The notes under the pieces are model-generated. The model saw only the letters and a program-made list of their open reading frames with translations. It made no database searches and had not been told where the DNA came from. A DNA stretch of 64,000 nucleotides from Streptomyces varsoviensis (GTDB taxonomy: Bacteria; Actinomycetota; Actinomycetes; Streptomycetales; Streptomycetaceae): NCBI RefSeq assembly GCF_000718635.1, contig NZ_JOBF01000014.1:124001-188000 (forward strand). The letters are read 5' to 3'. Shown here piece by piece: positions 1 through 8,037 of the stretch (the first letter of the stretch is position 1; each line of letters opens with the position of its first letter). The translations under genes and the position numbers were made by a program.

Positions 1-288
1 CCGCGCGGTGGCGTACTGCACCAGCACCCACTCGGGGCAGTTGACCGCCCAGATGCCGACCCGGTCGCCCTTGGCGACGCCCTTGGCCAGCAACCCGAGG
101 GCGACCTCCTCGACGGCCTCGCCGAACTCCGCGTACGTCCAGCGGCGGCCGCTCGGCACGTCGACGAGCGCGTCCCGGTCGCCGAACCGCTCGACGGCGC
201 GGGCCAGGTTCGCGCCGATCGTCTCGCCCAGCAGCGGGGTGTCGCCGACGCCGCTCGCGTACGACAGGGTGCTCCCCGGCGCGCTCAT
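1..288 (-). CDS. AMP-forming acyl-CoA synthetase, N-terminal part (cut by window edge)
   Basis: The reverse strand from ATG at 288 reads open to base 1 and gives 96 residues beginning MSAPGSTLSYASG. It contains the usual entrance of the ANL superfamily: a segment like 'RDALVDVPSGRRWTYAEF' followed by 'GDRVGIWAVNCPEWVLVQYA'. Known members activate carboxylic acids with ATP to acyl-AMP and then form the CoA thioester in the cytoplasm. The A10 lysine and P-loop lie outside the window, so substrate class cannot be judged. Its start overlaps the stop of the upstream synthetase (ATGA), so the two are co-translated. It is likely a fatty-acid or aromatic-acid CoA ligase. Confidence 0.8.
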   Translation of the reverse strand, partial: MSAPGSTLSYASGVGDTPLLGETIGANLARAVERFGDRDALVDVPSGRRWTYAEFGEAVEEVALGLLAKGVAKGDRVGIWAVNCPEWVLVQYATAR

Positions 289-1988
289 CGGTGGTCCTCC
301 TCTCGGAACTCCGTGCCGCCGCCCTGCGCCGTACGTTCGCGCAGTTCGATGCGGCGGATCTTCCCGGAGACGGTCTTGGGCAGCTCCGCGAACTCCAGGC
401 GGCGGACGCGCTTGTACGGCGCGAGGGTCGCCCGGGAGTGCGCGAAGATCGCCGCGGCCGTCTCGGCGCCCGGCTCCCAGCCCGCCGCGAGGACGATGTA
501 CGCCTTGGGCACCGCGAGCCGCAGCGGGTCGGGGGCGGGGACGACGGCCGCCTCCGCGACGGCCTCGTGTTCCAGCAGCGCGCTCTCCAGCTCGAAGGGC
601 GAGATCTTGTAGTCGGACGCCTTGAAGACGTCGTCGGCCCGGCCGATGTAGGTGATGTAGCCGTCGGCGTCGCGCGAGCCGATGTCGCCGGTGCGGTAGT
701 AGCCGCCCGCCATCGCCTCGGCGGTGCGCTCCGGGTCGCCCTCGTACCCCGTCATCAGGCCCACCGGCCGGGCGGAGAGGTCGAGGCTGATCTCGCCCTC
801 GTCGCCGGGCTTGCCGGTCACCGGGTCGAGGAGGGCGACGGCGAAGCCGGGGCTCGGGCGGCCCATCGAACCGGTCTTGATCTTCTGGCCGGGGCAGTTG
901 GCGATCTGCACGGACGTCTCGGTCTGCCCGAACCCGTCCCGGATCGTCACCCCCCAGGCGCGCCGCACGGAGTCGATGACCTCGGGGTTGAGCGGTTCGC
1001 CGGCGGCGACGGCCTCGCGGGGCGGGGTGCGCAGCGCGCCGAGGTCGGCCTGGATCAGCATCCGCCAGACGGTGGGCGGAGCGCAGAAGCTGGTGATGCC
1101 GCAGCGGTCCATCTCGGCCATGAGGCGGGCGGCGTCGAAGCGCGTGTAGTTGTGGACGAAGACGGTCGCCTCGGCGTTCCACGGCGCGAACAGGTTCGAC
1201 CAGGCGTGCTTGGCCCAGCCGGGCGAGGAGATGTTGAGGTGCACGTCGCCGGGGCGCAGCCCGATCCAGTACATCGTCGACAGGTGGCCGATGGGGTAGG
1301 AGACGTGGGTGTGCTCGACGAGCTTCGGCTGGGCCGTCGTCCCGGAGGTGAAGTACAGCATGAGCGGGTCGCTCGCGAGGGTCGGCCCCTCCGGGGTGTA
1401 CGCGCCGGGGCACTGGTAGGCGTCCTCGTAGGCGAGCCAGCCGTCGCCCGCGCCGGCGGCGGCGCTCGTGGTGTTCGTCCCGGCGCCGACGACGATCCGC
1501 GTGTAGTCGCCCGGCACGTCCGTGAACTTGTCGCGGTCCTCGGCCCGTACGAGCACGTGGGCGGCGCGGCCGCGCTCGATGCGGTCCGCGAGGTCGGCGG
1601 GGCCGAGCAGCGGGGTGGCGGGGATGACGACGGCGCGCAGCTTCATCGCCGCGAGCGCGGTCTCCCACAGCTCGGCCTGGTTGCCGAGCATGACGACGAT
1701 CCGGTCCCCGGCCCGTACGCCCTGGGCGCGCAGCCAGTTCGCGACGCGCCCGGAGCGGTCGCGCAGCGCGTCGAAGGAGAGCCGGGTCTCGGCGCCGTCC
1801 TCCTCCACGATCCACAGGGCGGTCCGCTCGTTGCCCGCGGCGATCCGGTCGAACCAGTCGAGCGCCCAGTTGAACTCCGGCGGCCGGGGCCAGGAGAATC
1901 CGGCGCAGGCCCCCGCGTAGTCCTCCCGGTGCCCGAGCAGAAAATCCCGCGCCGCGCGGAACTCTTCGGTCACGTCGGTTGCCGTCAC
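285..1988 (-). CDS. AMP-binding acyl-CoA synthetase (acetyl/medium-chain or aromatic acid type)
   Basis: This is a 567-residue ANL-family ligase of normal length. Visible motifs are the P-loop TSGTTAQPK (residues 214-222), the A5 motif DGFGQTET (351-358), YRTGD (431-435), the hinge region around GRADDVFKASDYKISPFE and the catalytic lysine K543 in KTVSGKIRR. The P-loop carries Ala where most members have Gly (TSGTTGxPK). ATP and a carboxylic acid give an acyl-adenylate, then acyl-CoA. The ATG at 1988 is 109 bases from the start of a divergent GAF-LuxR regulator, its likely controller. The downstream ligase overlaps by 4 bases. The N-terminal architecture resembles medium-chain or acetyl-CoA-synthetase-like enzymes; the substrate is not deducible. 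Confidence 0.9.
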   Translation of the reverse strand: MTATDVTEEFRAARDFLLGHREDYAGACAGFSWPRPPEFNWALDWFDRIAAGNERTALWIVEEDGAETRLSFDALRDRSGRVANWLRAQGVRAGDRIVVMLGNQAELWETALAAMKLRAVVIPATPLLGPADLADRIERGRAAHVLVRAEDRDKFTDVPGDYTRIVVGAGTNTTSAAAGAGDGWLAYEDAYQCPGAYTPEGPTLASDPLMLYFTSGTTAQPKLVEHTHVSYPIGHLSTMYWIGLRPGDVHLNISSPGWAKHAWSNLFAPWNAEATVFVHNYTRFDAARLMAEMDRCGITSFCAPPTVWRMLIQADLGALRTPPREAVAAGEPLNPEVIDSVRRAWGVTIRDGFGQTETSVQIANCPGQKIKTGSMGRPSPGFAVALLDPVTGKPGDEGEISLDLSARPVGLMTGYEGDPERTAEAMAGGYYRTGDIGSRDADGYITYIGRADDVFKASDYKISPFELESALLEHEAVAEAAVVPAPDPLRLAVPKAYIVLAAGWEPGAETAAAIFAHSRATLAPYKRVRRLEFAELPKTVSGKIRRIELRERTAQGGGTEFREEDHR

Positions 1989-2096
1989 TTGTCCTCCTCA
2001 TTGCGGAACGCGCTCGTTAGCATCGTGCGACGAGTGATCTGAGTCTCACCACCCCCGGACGGGGGTGACCGCAATTCGCGAATTCGGGAGTTGACC
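1989..2096. promoter_or_regulatory. Divergent control region of ligase operon and GAF-LuxR gene
   Basis: This 108-base gap separates two divergent starts. It holds a tight hairpin (acccccg, 2-base loop, cgggggt; 2051-2066) and a 12-base perfect palindrome aattcgcgaatt (2073-2084). Both are plausible operator or attenuator elements, but no -10/-35 pair stands out. Confidence 0.3.
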
Positions 2097-2930
2097 GTGG
2101 CGCATCCGGACGAGGCGGCAGAGGTACGAGCGGCGCTGCTGCGGATGCGCCGGGACTGCGGGCTGCCGGTCGCCTTCGGCGGGCTGTTCGCGGGGCCGCG
2201 CCAGTTCCGGATCTCGGAGCTCGCCGGCACGGAGTCGGGGGCCCTGGGCGGGCTCGCGATCCGGCCGGGCACGGGGCTCGGCGGCAAGGCCGCCACGCTG
2301 AGCCGGCCGCTGTCGGTGACGGACTATCACGCCTCGCGCGTGATCAGCCACGAGTACGACGCCGCGGTGGCGGCGGAGGGGCTGCGCTCGATACTGGCGG
2401 TGCCGGTGGTCGTACGGGGCCGGGTGCGGGGCGTCCTGTACGGGGCGCTGCGCCAGCCGCTCGCGCTGGGCGACCGGCCCCTGTCGGCGGCGGTCGAGGC
2501 CGCCCGCGACCTGGAACAGGCCCTCGCCGTGCGCGACGAGACGCGGCGGCTGCTCGCCATGGCCCGGCAGCCGGCCGCCGACCCGGCCGTGTGGGAAGAG
2601 GTACGCGAAGCCCACGGCGACCTGCGGGCGCTGGCGCACCGCGTGACCGACCCCGAACTGCGCCGGGAACTCCTCGCGGCCTGCGGCCGTCTCGCCGCGG
2701 CCTCCGGCTCCGCCCCGGAACGCGGCCGGCCGCCGGTGGAACTGTCCCCCCGCGAGGTGGACGTGCTCGCCCAAGTCGCCGCCGGCACGACGAACGCCGG
2801 CGCGGCGGAACGCCTGGGCCTGCGGCCGGAAACGGTCAAGAGCTACCTGCGCTCCTCGATGCGCAAGCTCGGCGCCCACACCCGCCTGGAAGCGGTGGTG
2901 GCGGCGCGCCGGGCGGGGGTGCTGCCTTGA
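2097..2930 (+). CDS. GAF-domain LuxR-family transcriptional regulator
   Basis: A protein of about 277 residues with a GAF-like sensor region (roughly residues 15-140, including 'ILAVPVVVRGRVRGVLYGA') and a C-terminal LuxR helix-turn-helix in the last 62 residues: LSPREVDVLAQVAAG, then GLRPETVKSYLRSSMRKLG. GAF-LuxR proteins bind a small ligand and control adjacent genes. The divergent neighbour is the acyl-CoA synthetase operon, so an acyl-CoA or aromatic acid ligand is plausible but inferred. GTG at 2097 is preferred because gggag ends 6 bases upstream; an in-frame TTG at 2091 lacks usable spacing. Confidence 0.85.
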   Translation: MAHPDEAAEVRAALLRMRRDCGLPVAFGGLFAGPRQFRISELAGTESGALGGLAIRPGTGLGGKAATLSRPLSVTDYHASRVISHEYDAAVAAEGLRSILAVPVVVRGRVRGVLYGALRQPLALGDRPLSAAVEAARDLEQALAVRDETRRLLAMARQPAADPAVWEEVREAHGDLRALAHRVTDPELRRELLAACGRLAAASGSAPERGRPPVELSPREVDVLAQVAAGTTNAGAAERLGLRPETVKSYLRSSMRKLGAHTRLEAVVAARRAGVLP

Positions 2931-3111
2931 TGTTCGCCCGGCTGCTGCCGTGACGTTCACCCGGCTGATGCCGTAACGATGCGGCCCCGCGGGACGGGTG
3001 CTGACGGGCCGCCAGGCCCCATGTCGCGGTGGGAGCCCGCCGAGGCGGCGTGGGGGGTACCACTATGGGGTGAATGGGCGGCGCGATGGCGACTCTTTCG
3101 AGTGAATTTGC

Positions 3112-3153
3112 CCGATGGGGTGACCCGACCCCCGTGGCGGGTCACCCCATCGG
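3112..3153. terminator. Strong hairpin between convergent genes
   Basis: A perfect 16-bp stem (3112-3127 with 3138-3153) and a 10-base loop lie between the GAF-LuxR gene (+) and the RNHCP gene (-). No T-run follows, as is usual in Streptomyces. It can serve both strands. Confidence 0.75.
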
Positions 3154-3170
3154 TTCTCACACCTGGTACG

Positions 3171-3578
3171 TCACAGACCGGCCAGCCGTTCGAAGGGGAA
3201 CGGCGGCTGGGCCAGTGGGCGGACCGCGAGCCGTGTGAGCGGCAGCGCGTTGTCGTCGCCCGCCGTCCGGTTGGCGTGCAGGACGCCGCAGCCGGTGCAG
3301 CGGTGGACGAGCACCCACTCGCCGTCCTTGCGGACGGATATGGCGAGCGGTTCCATCCGCGCACCGCAGTCGGCCGCCCGGTCGCCGGGGGTGTCGTCGA
3401 GATGACGGCTCCACAGGCAGTTCGGGCAGTGGTTGCGGTGGCTGGTGCCGACGGCGCTCATCGGTACGTCGAGGCCGCAGTTGAGGCAGCGGAAGGAAAG
3501 GACACGCGCCTGTCTGGCGTTGACGCGGGTGGTACGCGGTTCGTGCTGATCGCGATGGTCGCGACGATCGCGGGACAT
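3171..3578 (-). CDS. RNHCP domain zinc-ribbon protein
   Basis: A 135-residue protein with the signature RNHCPNCLWS that names the RNHCP family, flanked by CLNCG and CTGCG pairs. The paired CxxC motifs predict one or two zinc-ribbon modules. The function of this family is unknown; nucleic-acid binding is often suspected from the ribbons. The N-terminus is basic (RDRRDHRDQHEPRTTR). It lies downstream of a TetR gene on the same strand, but a hairpin at 3808-3844 and about 280 bases separate them, so it is probably transcribed alone. An AGGAG lies 11 bases before the ATG. Confidence 0.85.
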   Translation of the reverse strand: MSRDRRDHRDQHEPRTTRVNARQARVLSFRCLNCGLDVPMSAVGTSHRNHCPNCLWSRHLDDTPGDRAADCGARMEPLAISVRKDGEWVLVHRCTGCGVLHANRTAGDDNALPLTRLAVRPLAQPPFPFERLAGL

Positions 3579-3807
3579 GGTGAAGAGGACTCCTGGCTAC
3601 TGCGAGCTGATGGGACCGTACGATCACCGCTCGCGCCCGAGGAGTACGCGCCGTGGTCAGCCCTGCCGGCTGGACAGCGGCAGCGGCAGCACCGCTGTTG
3701 CGGACCGTCCTCGATGACGAGAGCAGTTCCGCGGGGCCCCGGGCATACAACACCACCTCTTCCGTACCGCTCCGGCCGAGTCGCCGAAGTCCCGTGTCGC
3801 CCTCGAT

Positions 3808-3844
3808 GAAAACCGGTGCGCTCGCCGCGCGGCAACCGGTTTTC
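3808..3844 (-). terminator. Hairpin after TetR gene
   Basis: A perfect 10-bp stem (gaaaaccggt at 3808-3817 with accggttttc at 3835-3844) begins 13 bases past the TetR stop. Read on the minus strand, the second arm ends in TTTTC, giving a short T-run. It is a good intrinsic terminator candidate. Confidence 0.65.
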
Positions 3845-3856
3845 CGCGGCGCGCGG

Positions 3857-4540
3857 CTACGCGTCCTCGCCGGTGCCGAGGAGACCGGCGACCCCGGGCG
3901 CGTACAGGTCGACCACCTCGTCCGCGGTCAGACCGGCCACGGCGGGGACACGCAGCAGGTAGCGGGTGAGGGCGAGGCCGAGGAGCTGGGAGGAGAGCAG
4001 CCCGGCGCGGCGGGTGTCGGTGATGGTGCGGAGGGCGGGCGCGACCTGTTCGGTCAGCAGCGCCCGTACCCGCTCGGCGGCCCGTTCGTTCGTGACGGCG
4101 CAGCGCAGCAGGAGCAGCAGCGCGTCATCCGTGGGCTCCCCCTCCCAGCGGGCCAGGAAGTGGCGCACGAGCCGGCGCGGTACGTCGGCGCGGGGCACGT
4201 CCCGCAGCTCCGGCAGGCGCAGATCGATCCTGAGGGCGGCCTCGAAGAGCTGGTCCTTGCTGCCGTAGTAGCGCATGACCATCGCGGGGTCGATGCCCGC
4301 GTCGGCGGCCACGGCCCGGATGGTGGTGCGCTCGTACCCGTGCTCGGCGAAGCGGTAGCGGGCGGCGGTGAGGATGGCGGCGCGGGTGCCGTCCGACCGC
4401 CGAGCGGCGCGGTCCTCGCGCGCGCCGCGGCTGGCGCTCTCACTGGCGCTGGCGTTCTCGCTGGCACTGGCGCTGGTGTTCTCGCTGGCACTGGCGCTCT
4501 CGCTGGGACTGCCGCTGGCGCTGCCGGTCTGTGTCGTCAC
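3857..4540 (-). CDS. TetR-family regulator with Ser/Ala/Glu-rich N-terminal extension
   Basis: 227 residues. After an extension of about 45 residues, a TetR HTH is visible: RAAILTAARYRFAEHGYERTTIRAVAADAGIDPAMVMRYYGSKDQLF. The rest is an all-helical ligand domain ending LYAPGVAGLLGTGEDA, like the common Streptomyces TetR subgroup with a C-terminal TetR_C-type domain. The extension consists of repeated SAS/SEN units (SESASASENTSASASEN), encoded by a degenerate 6-base repeat of ctggcg type on the plus strand (about 4436-4530). That low-complexity tail is probably disordered and may be a recent repeat expansion, so translation could also start later. The target gene is unknown; the SAV_915-like gene is divergent. 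Confidence 0.85.
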   Translation of the reverse strand: MTTQTGSASGSPSESASASENTSASASENASASESASRGAREDRAARRSDGTRAAILTAARYRFAEHGYERTTIRAVAADAGIDPAMVMRYYGSKDQLFEAALRIDLRLPELRDVPRADVPRRLVRHFLARWEGEPTDDALLLLLRCAVTNERAAERVRALLTEQVAPALRTITDTRRAGLLSSQLLGLALTRYLLRVPAVAGLTADEVVDLYAPGVAGLLGTGEDA

Positions 4541-4846
4541 GTCAACGACTGTAGGCCGATGGCCGCGGGATGCGGACGCTCGGCCGGGGCCCGCGGCCCC
4601 CTGCGATCGGCGGTCGGCGTCCCGGGCCCGTCCGCGGGACCGTAGCCCCGCGACCGGCCCTCGGCGGCCCCGGGCCCACCCGTCGCCCGTCGCCGCCCCG
4701 CCGAGCGGCCGTGGAGCGACCGTGATGTCAACAGCCCGTCAATTCGCCGTGAAGGGGAATCAACAGCATGTCAGGGCCCGGTACCGGGCCGTGGCGGGCG
4801 GCCTAGCGTGTGGAGTGCACTGTTCCGACGCCTTGCAAGGATCGTC
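4541..4846. other. Divergent intergenic region, TetR / SAV_915-like
   Basis: This is 306 bases without a credible gene. It contains a perfect 16-bp palindrome (4775-4790, ggcccggtaccgggcc) and a less GC-rich stretch (4730-4770). Both fit a promoter/operator zone for the divergent genes. No consensus promoter was recognised. Confidence 0.4.
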
Positions 4847-5368
4847 ATGCATATCAGCCGCACCCCCGCCGAGACCTTCGCCCCCGAGGTCTTCATCACC
4901 GAACCGCGCTCCGCCGGCACTCCATGCGCCGCGGAGGACGGCGACCCCTCCGATAGTCGCGAGGCAGGGCCGCTGTACGTGCCCGTACGGACCTGCCCTG
5001 CCGGTTACGCGCTGCGCGTCTTCCGCACCCCGCTCGGCACCCGGACCGCCGTCGCCTTCTCCTCCAAGCGGCGGCTTTCGCACGTCCTGGGCCCGCAGCA
5101 GCCCTTCATCCGGCTCGCCCGGCCCGCCGTGCTGGCGCTGGCCGAACCCCTCGGCATCGCCCGGCTCTCGGTGGACCCGCTGCTCACCGCCCGCCCGCCG
5201 AAGGCGCGGCGGCCCGAGCCCGGCCCGAAGCCGCGCGCGCCCCGACGGCCCTCCTGGGCACCGGACGCGGCCGGCGCGCCGCGCGCGCGAAGCGCCGCCG
5301 CGGCCGGCGCGCCGCGCGCGCGAAGCGCCGCCGCGGCCGTGGCCGCGCTCCAGGCGTTCCTCACCTGA
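4847..5368 (+). CDS. SAV_915-like conserved actinomycete protein
   Basis: A protein of 173 residues from ATG 4847, which is preceded by CAAGGA at a 5-base spacing; an earlier in-frame ATG at 4808 lacks such a site. The core 'LYVPVRTCPAGYALRVFRTPLGTRTAVAFSS...LGPQQPFIRLARPAVLALAEPLGIARLSVDPLL' matches my memory of the SAV_915 family, a small Streptomyces family of unknown role. There is no signal peptide or membrane segment. The C-terminus is a basic Ala/Pro/Arg tail containing an exact 33-bp duplication (AAGAPRARSAA twice), likely disordered. It stands upstream of lysA but is separated by about 280 bases. Confidence 0.7.
   Translation: MHISRTPAETFAPEVFITEPRSAGTPCAAEDGDPSDSREAGPLYVPVRTCPAGYALRVFRTPLGTRTAVAFSSKRRLSHVLGPQQPFIRLARPAVLALAEPLGIARLSVDPLLTARPPKARRPEPGPKPRAPRRPSWAPDAAGAPRARSAAAAGAPRARSAAAAVAALQAFLT
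5266..5339 (+). repeat. 33-bp perfect tandem duplication in coding sequence
   Basis: Copies at 5267-5299 and 5300-5332 are identical, with a few matching bases beyond. The unit is 11 codons, so the frame is kept and an AAGAPRARSAA peptide is doubled in the tail of the SAV_915-like protein. Confidence 0.95.
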
Positions 5369-5390
5369 GCACCTGATCACCTGACCCGGG

Positions 5391-5580
5391 CCCGTACCGC
5401 CCGCCGTCCGCTCTGGAGCCCGCGCGCCCGGACCCCGCGCGCGTCCACGCGTCAGCGTGCCTCGCTCCGAGTACTCGCCCGGCCCGTACGCGCACTCCGG
5501 CCCGTACCCGCGCCCCCGCCCGTACGCGTCCTCTCGCCGTACGCGCGCGCCCGCGGCCGTACGAGCGTCCCCCGGCCACC
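5391..5580. repeat. Intergenic CGTACG-rich interspersed repeats
   Basis: Between the SAV_915-like gene and lysA, short units built on cccgtacgcg or ccgtacg recur about six times in 190 bases with irregular spacing. No gene is supported here. Similar CGTACG clusters occur at about 23410-23570 and 41331-41460. Confidence 0.6.
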
Positions 5581-5647
5581 CGCCCTGCGGGCTGCCTCAA
5601 TGCCGCACTCCTCACCCCTCCCGCTCTGACCCGAAGGAGGCACTCCC

Positions 5648-7006
5648 ATGTCTCTGTCACTCGCGCCCGTACCACCGCCGCTGTCCCCGTCGGCCGCCGA
5701 CGAGAGCAGCGCCGCGATGCCGCCGTGGCCCGCCTCGACGCGCGTCCTGCCGTCCGGCGATCTGTCGGTGGGCGGCGTCGCGCTCGCCCGTCTCGCGGAC
5801 CGGTTCGGCACGCCCGCCTACGTCATCGACGAGCAGGAGGTACGGGCGCGGGCCCGCGCGTGGCGCGCGGCGCTGCCGGACGCCGAGGTGGCCTACGCGG
5901 GCAAGGCGTTCCTCTCCCGCGCGATGGTCCGGTGGGTCGAGGAGGAGGGGCTGTCCCTCGACGTCTGTTCCGCGGGCGAGCTGGAACTGGCCGCCCACGC
6001 GGGGTTCCCGGCCGGCCGGCTCGTCCTGCACGGCAACGCCAAGAGCCCCGCCGACCTGCGTACCGCGCTGCGGCTGGGCGTCGGCCGGATCGTCATCGAC
6101 TCCACCGGGGAGATCGCGAGGCTCGCCGCCTTGATCCCCGCGGGGAGCCGGCAGCGGGTGCTGGTGCGCGTCGTGCCGGGCGTCGAGGCGGGTGCGCACA
6201 CGTCCGTACGGACCGGGGTGGAGGGGCAGAAGTTCGGGGTGCCGGTGGCCGGCGGCGAGGCGGCGGACGCGGTCGCGCGCATCCTCGGCCAGCCCCGGCT
6301 GGACCTGGTCGGCCTGCACTGCCACCTCGGCTCGCAGATCGCGGGCCTGGTCCCGTACGTCACGGCCGTACGGCGGCTGGTGCCGCTGCTCGCCGAGATC
6401 CGCGACCGGCACGGCGTGACCCTGCCGGAACTGGATCTGGGCGGCGGCTTCGCCATCCCGTACCGCGCGGGCGAGCCGACGGTGGAGCCGCAGGCGTACG
6501 CGGACCGGGTGGGCGGCGAACTCGCCCGGAACTGCGCCCGGTTCGGGCTGCCCGTGCCCCGGCTGGCGATCGAGCCCGGCCGGTGGATCGCCGGGCCGGC
6601 GGGGGTCGCGCTCTACCACGTGCTGTCCGTCAAGCACACGGGCGACCGCACGTTCGTCGCCGTGGACGGCGGCATGAGCGACAACCCGCGACCGGCGCTG
6701 TACGGGGTCCGGTACACCGTGCGGCTGGTGGGCCGCGCCTCCACGGCGGCGCCGCGCGCGGTGACGGTCGTGGGCCGGCACTGCGAGGCGGGCGACATCC
6801 TCGCCGAGGGCGTCGAGCTGCCCTCGGACATCCGCCCCGGCGACCTCCTCGCCGTCCCCGCCGCCGGCGCCTACCACGTCTCAATGGCCTCCGGCTACAA
6901 CCTCGTCGGCAGACCCCCGGTCGCCGCCGTACGCGACGGCCACGCCCGCCTCCTCGTACGCCGCGAAACACTCGCAGACCTCCGCAGCCGCGACATCGGC
7001 GCCTAA
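5648..7006 (+). CDS. lysA: Diaminopimelate decarboxylase
   Basis: 452 residues, normal for LysA. It belongs to the fold-type III PLP enzymes that convert meso-diaminopimelate to L-lysine and CO2, the last step of lysine synthesis. Visible landmarks are PLP lysine K86 in AYAGK, HCHLGSQ (224-230), the glycine-rich LDLGGGFAIPY (about 262-272), EPGR (309-312), the substrate-binding GRHCEAGD with C379/E380, and the late YNLVGRP. The first 30 residues are a Pro/Ser-rich extension. A strong AAGGAGG sits 7 bases before the ATG. Some relatives in this family act on other substrates (e.g. ornithine or arginine), but the GRHCEAGD motif favours DAP. It appears monocistronic. Confidence 0.92.
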   Translation: MSLSLAPVPPPLSPSAADESSAAMPPWPASTRVLPSGDLSVGGVALARLADRFGTPAYVIDEQEVRARARAWRAALPDAEVAYAGKAFLSRAMVRWVEEEGLSLDVCSAGELELAAHAGFPAGRLVLHGNAKSPADLRTALRLGVGRIVIDSTGEIARLAALIPAGSRQRVLVRVVPGVEAGAHTSVRTGVEGQKFGVPVAGGEAADAVARILGQPRLDLVGLHCHLGSQIAGLVPYVTAVRRLVPLLAEIRDRHGVTLPELDLGGGFAIPYRAGEPTVEPQAYADRVGGELARNCARFGLPVPRLAIEPGRWIAGPAGVALYHVLSVKHTGDRTFVAVDGGMSDNPRPALYGVRYTVRLVGRASTAAPRAVTVVGRHCEAGDILAEGVELPSDIRPGDLLAVPAAGAYHVSMASGYNLVGRPPVAAVRDGHARLLVRRETLADLRSRDIGA

Positions 7007-7020
7007 CCGGCCTCCGGGAA

Positions 7021-7870
7021 GTTGGCCGCTGACCGGACCGCGGTCGGGACCTTCGCCACTGCCCGGACCGGGCCCGGAGCGTCGGCCGCTGACCGCACCA
7101 TGGCCGGGGCGTCAGCCGCTGACCGCGCCGTGGTCGGGGCGTCGACCACCCTCCGGACCGTGGCCAGGGCGTCGGCCACTGACCGGGCCATGGCCTCGAC
7201 GTCGGCCGCTGACCGGGCCGTCGCCGGGGGATCGGCCGCTCGGCGGGCCACGGCCGGGACATCCGCCACTGACCGGGCTGCGACTGTGAGTCGGCCGCCT
7301 ACCGGGACGCGGCCGGGCCGTCGGCGGCAGATCCGGCCGCAGCCGGGACACCGCCGGCTGACCGGACTGCGACCGGGATGTTGGCCATTGACCGAACCGC
7401 GGCCGCAATGTCGGCCACTCGTCGAGCCACAGCCTTAACATCTGCCGCCTACCAAGCCGCGGCCCGAGCGTCTGCCACTCACCCAGCCGTGGTCCGAACA
7501 ACGGCCACTCACCGATTCGCGGCCTGAGCGTCGGCCGACAGGCCGGACAGCGGCCGGGACGTCGGCGCACCGAGCGGGCCGCAACCGAGGTCGTCAGCGG
7601 CTGACCGGCCGCAACCTGGCCGTCGGCCACCGACCCGACCGCAGACGGGAGACGACCACTCACCGAACACGGCCGGGGAGGCCCGCCACTCCCCGGACCG
7701 CGGCCGGGGCCGTCCGCCACATCGGGCACAGCCCGGACGTGGGCCGCTCACCGGGCCACAACCGGCGACGTCGGCCGCTCACCGGGCCATGGCCGGAAGC
7801 CTCCGCCACTCCCCCGTACCGCCGCCGGAACGTCGGCGGCATACCGGGCCGCGGGCCGGGCGCACGGCCC
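7021..7870. repeat. About 28 degenerate 30-bp direct repeats filling the lysA-corA gap
   Basis: From 7021 the DNA repeats with a 30-base period for about 850 bases. A typical unit reads gtcggccgct gaccgggccg with the tail tggccggggc. Copies 1-9 (7021-7289) hold register exactly; single-base slips at about 7290, 7530-7620 and 7740-7770 shift the phase. Units diverge from one another at roughly 20-40% of positions. There are no spacers, so it is not a CRISPR. Because 30 is divisible by three, all frames yield 10-residue repeat peptides, but indels break each frame. No start with a good RBS or a homologous protein is apparent. I regard it as non-coding or long-decayed. Confidence 0.9.
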
Positions 7871-8037
7871 TTCAGCCCCCCCGGTTGCGGGCCGTGCGGG
7901 GTGCGTGGTTGTGTGATTCGGCCCGTATATCCTGCTCTGTGCCTCAGCGGACCGAAGCGGTCCGGTCGCAGCGCGGGCCGGGCGGCGGGGTGGGTTCGGG
8001 GGGATGTGTTAGCGACCGCGACCGTGAAGGAAGACCG

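Noticed and set aside
7022..7438. A coding gene for 10-residue repeats on either strand
   Set aside because: Every frame yields repeat peptides because the period is divisible by three; indels shift the register and no RBS or homologue supports a real protein.
7021..7870. CRISPR array
   Set aside because: The 30-mers are contiguous, with no unique spacers, and each copy is degenerate; no cas genes are present.
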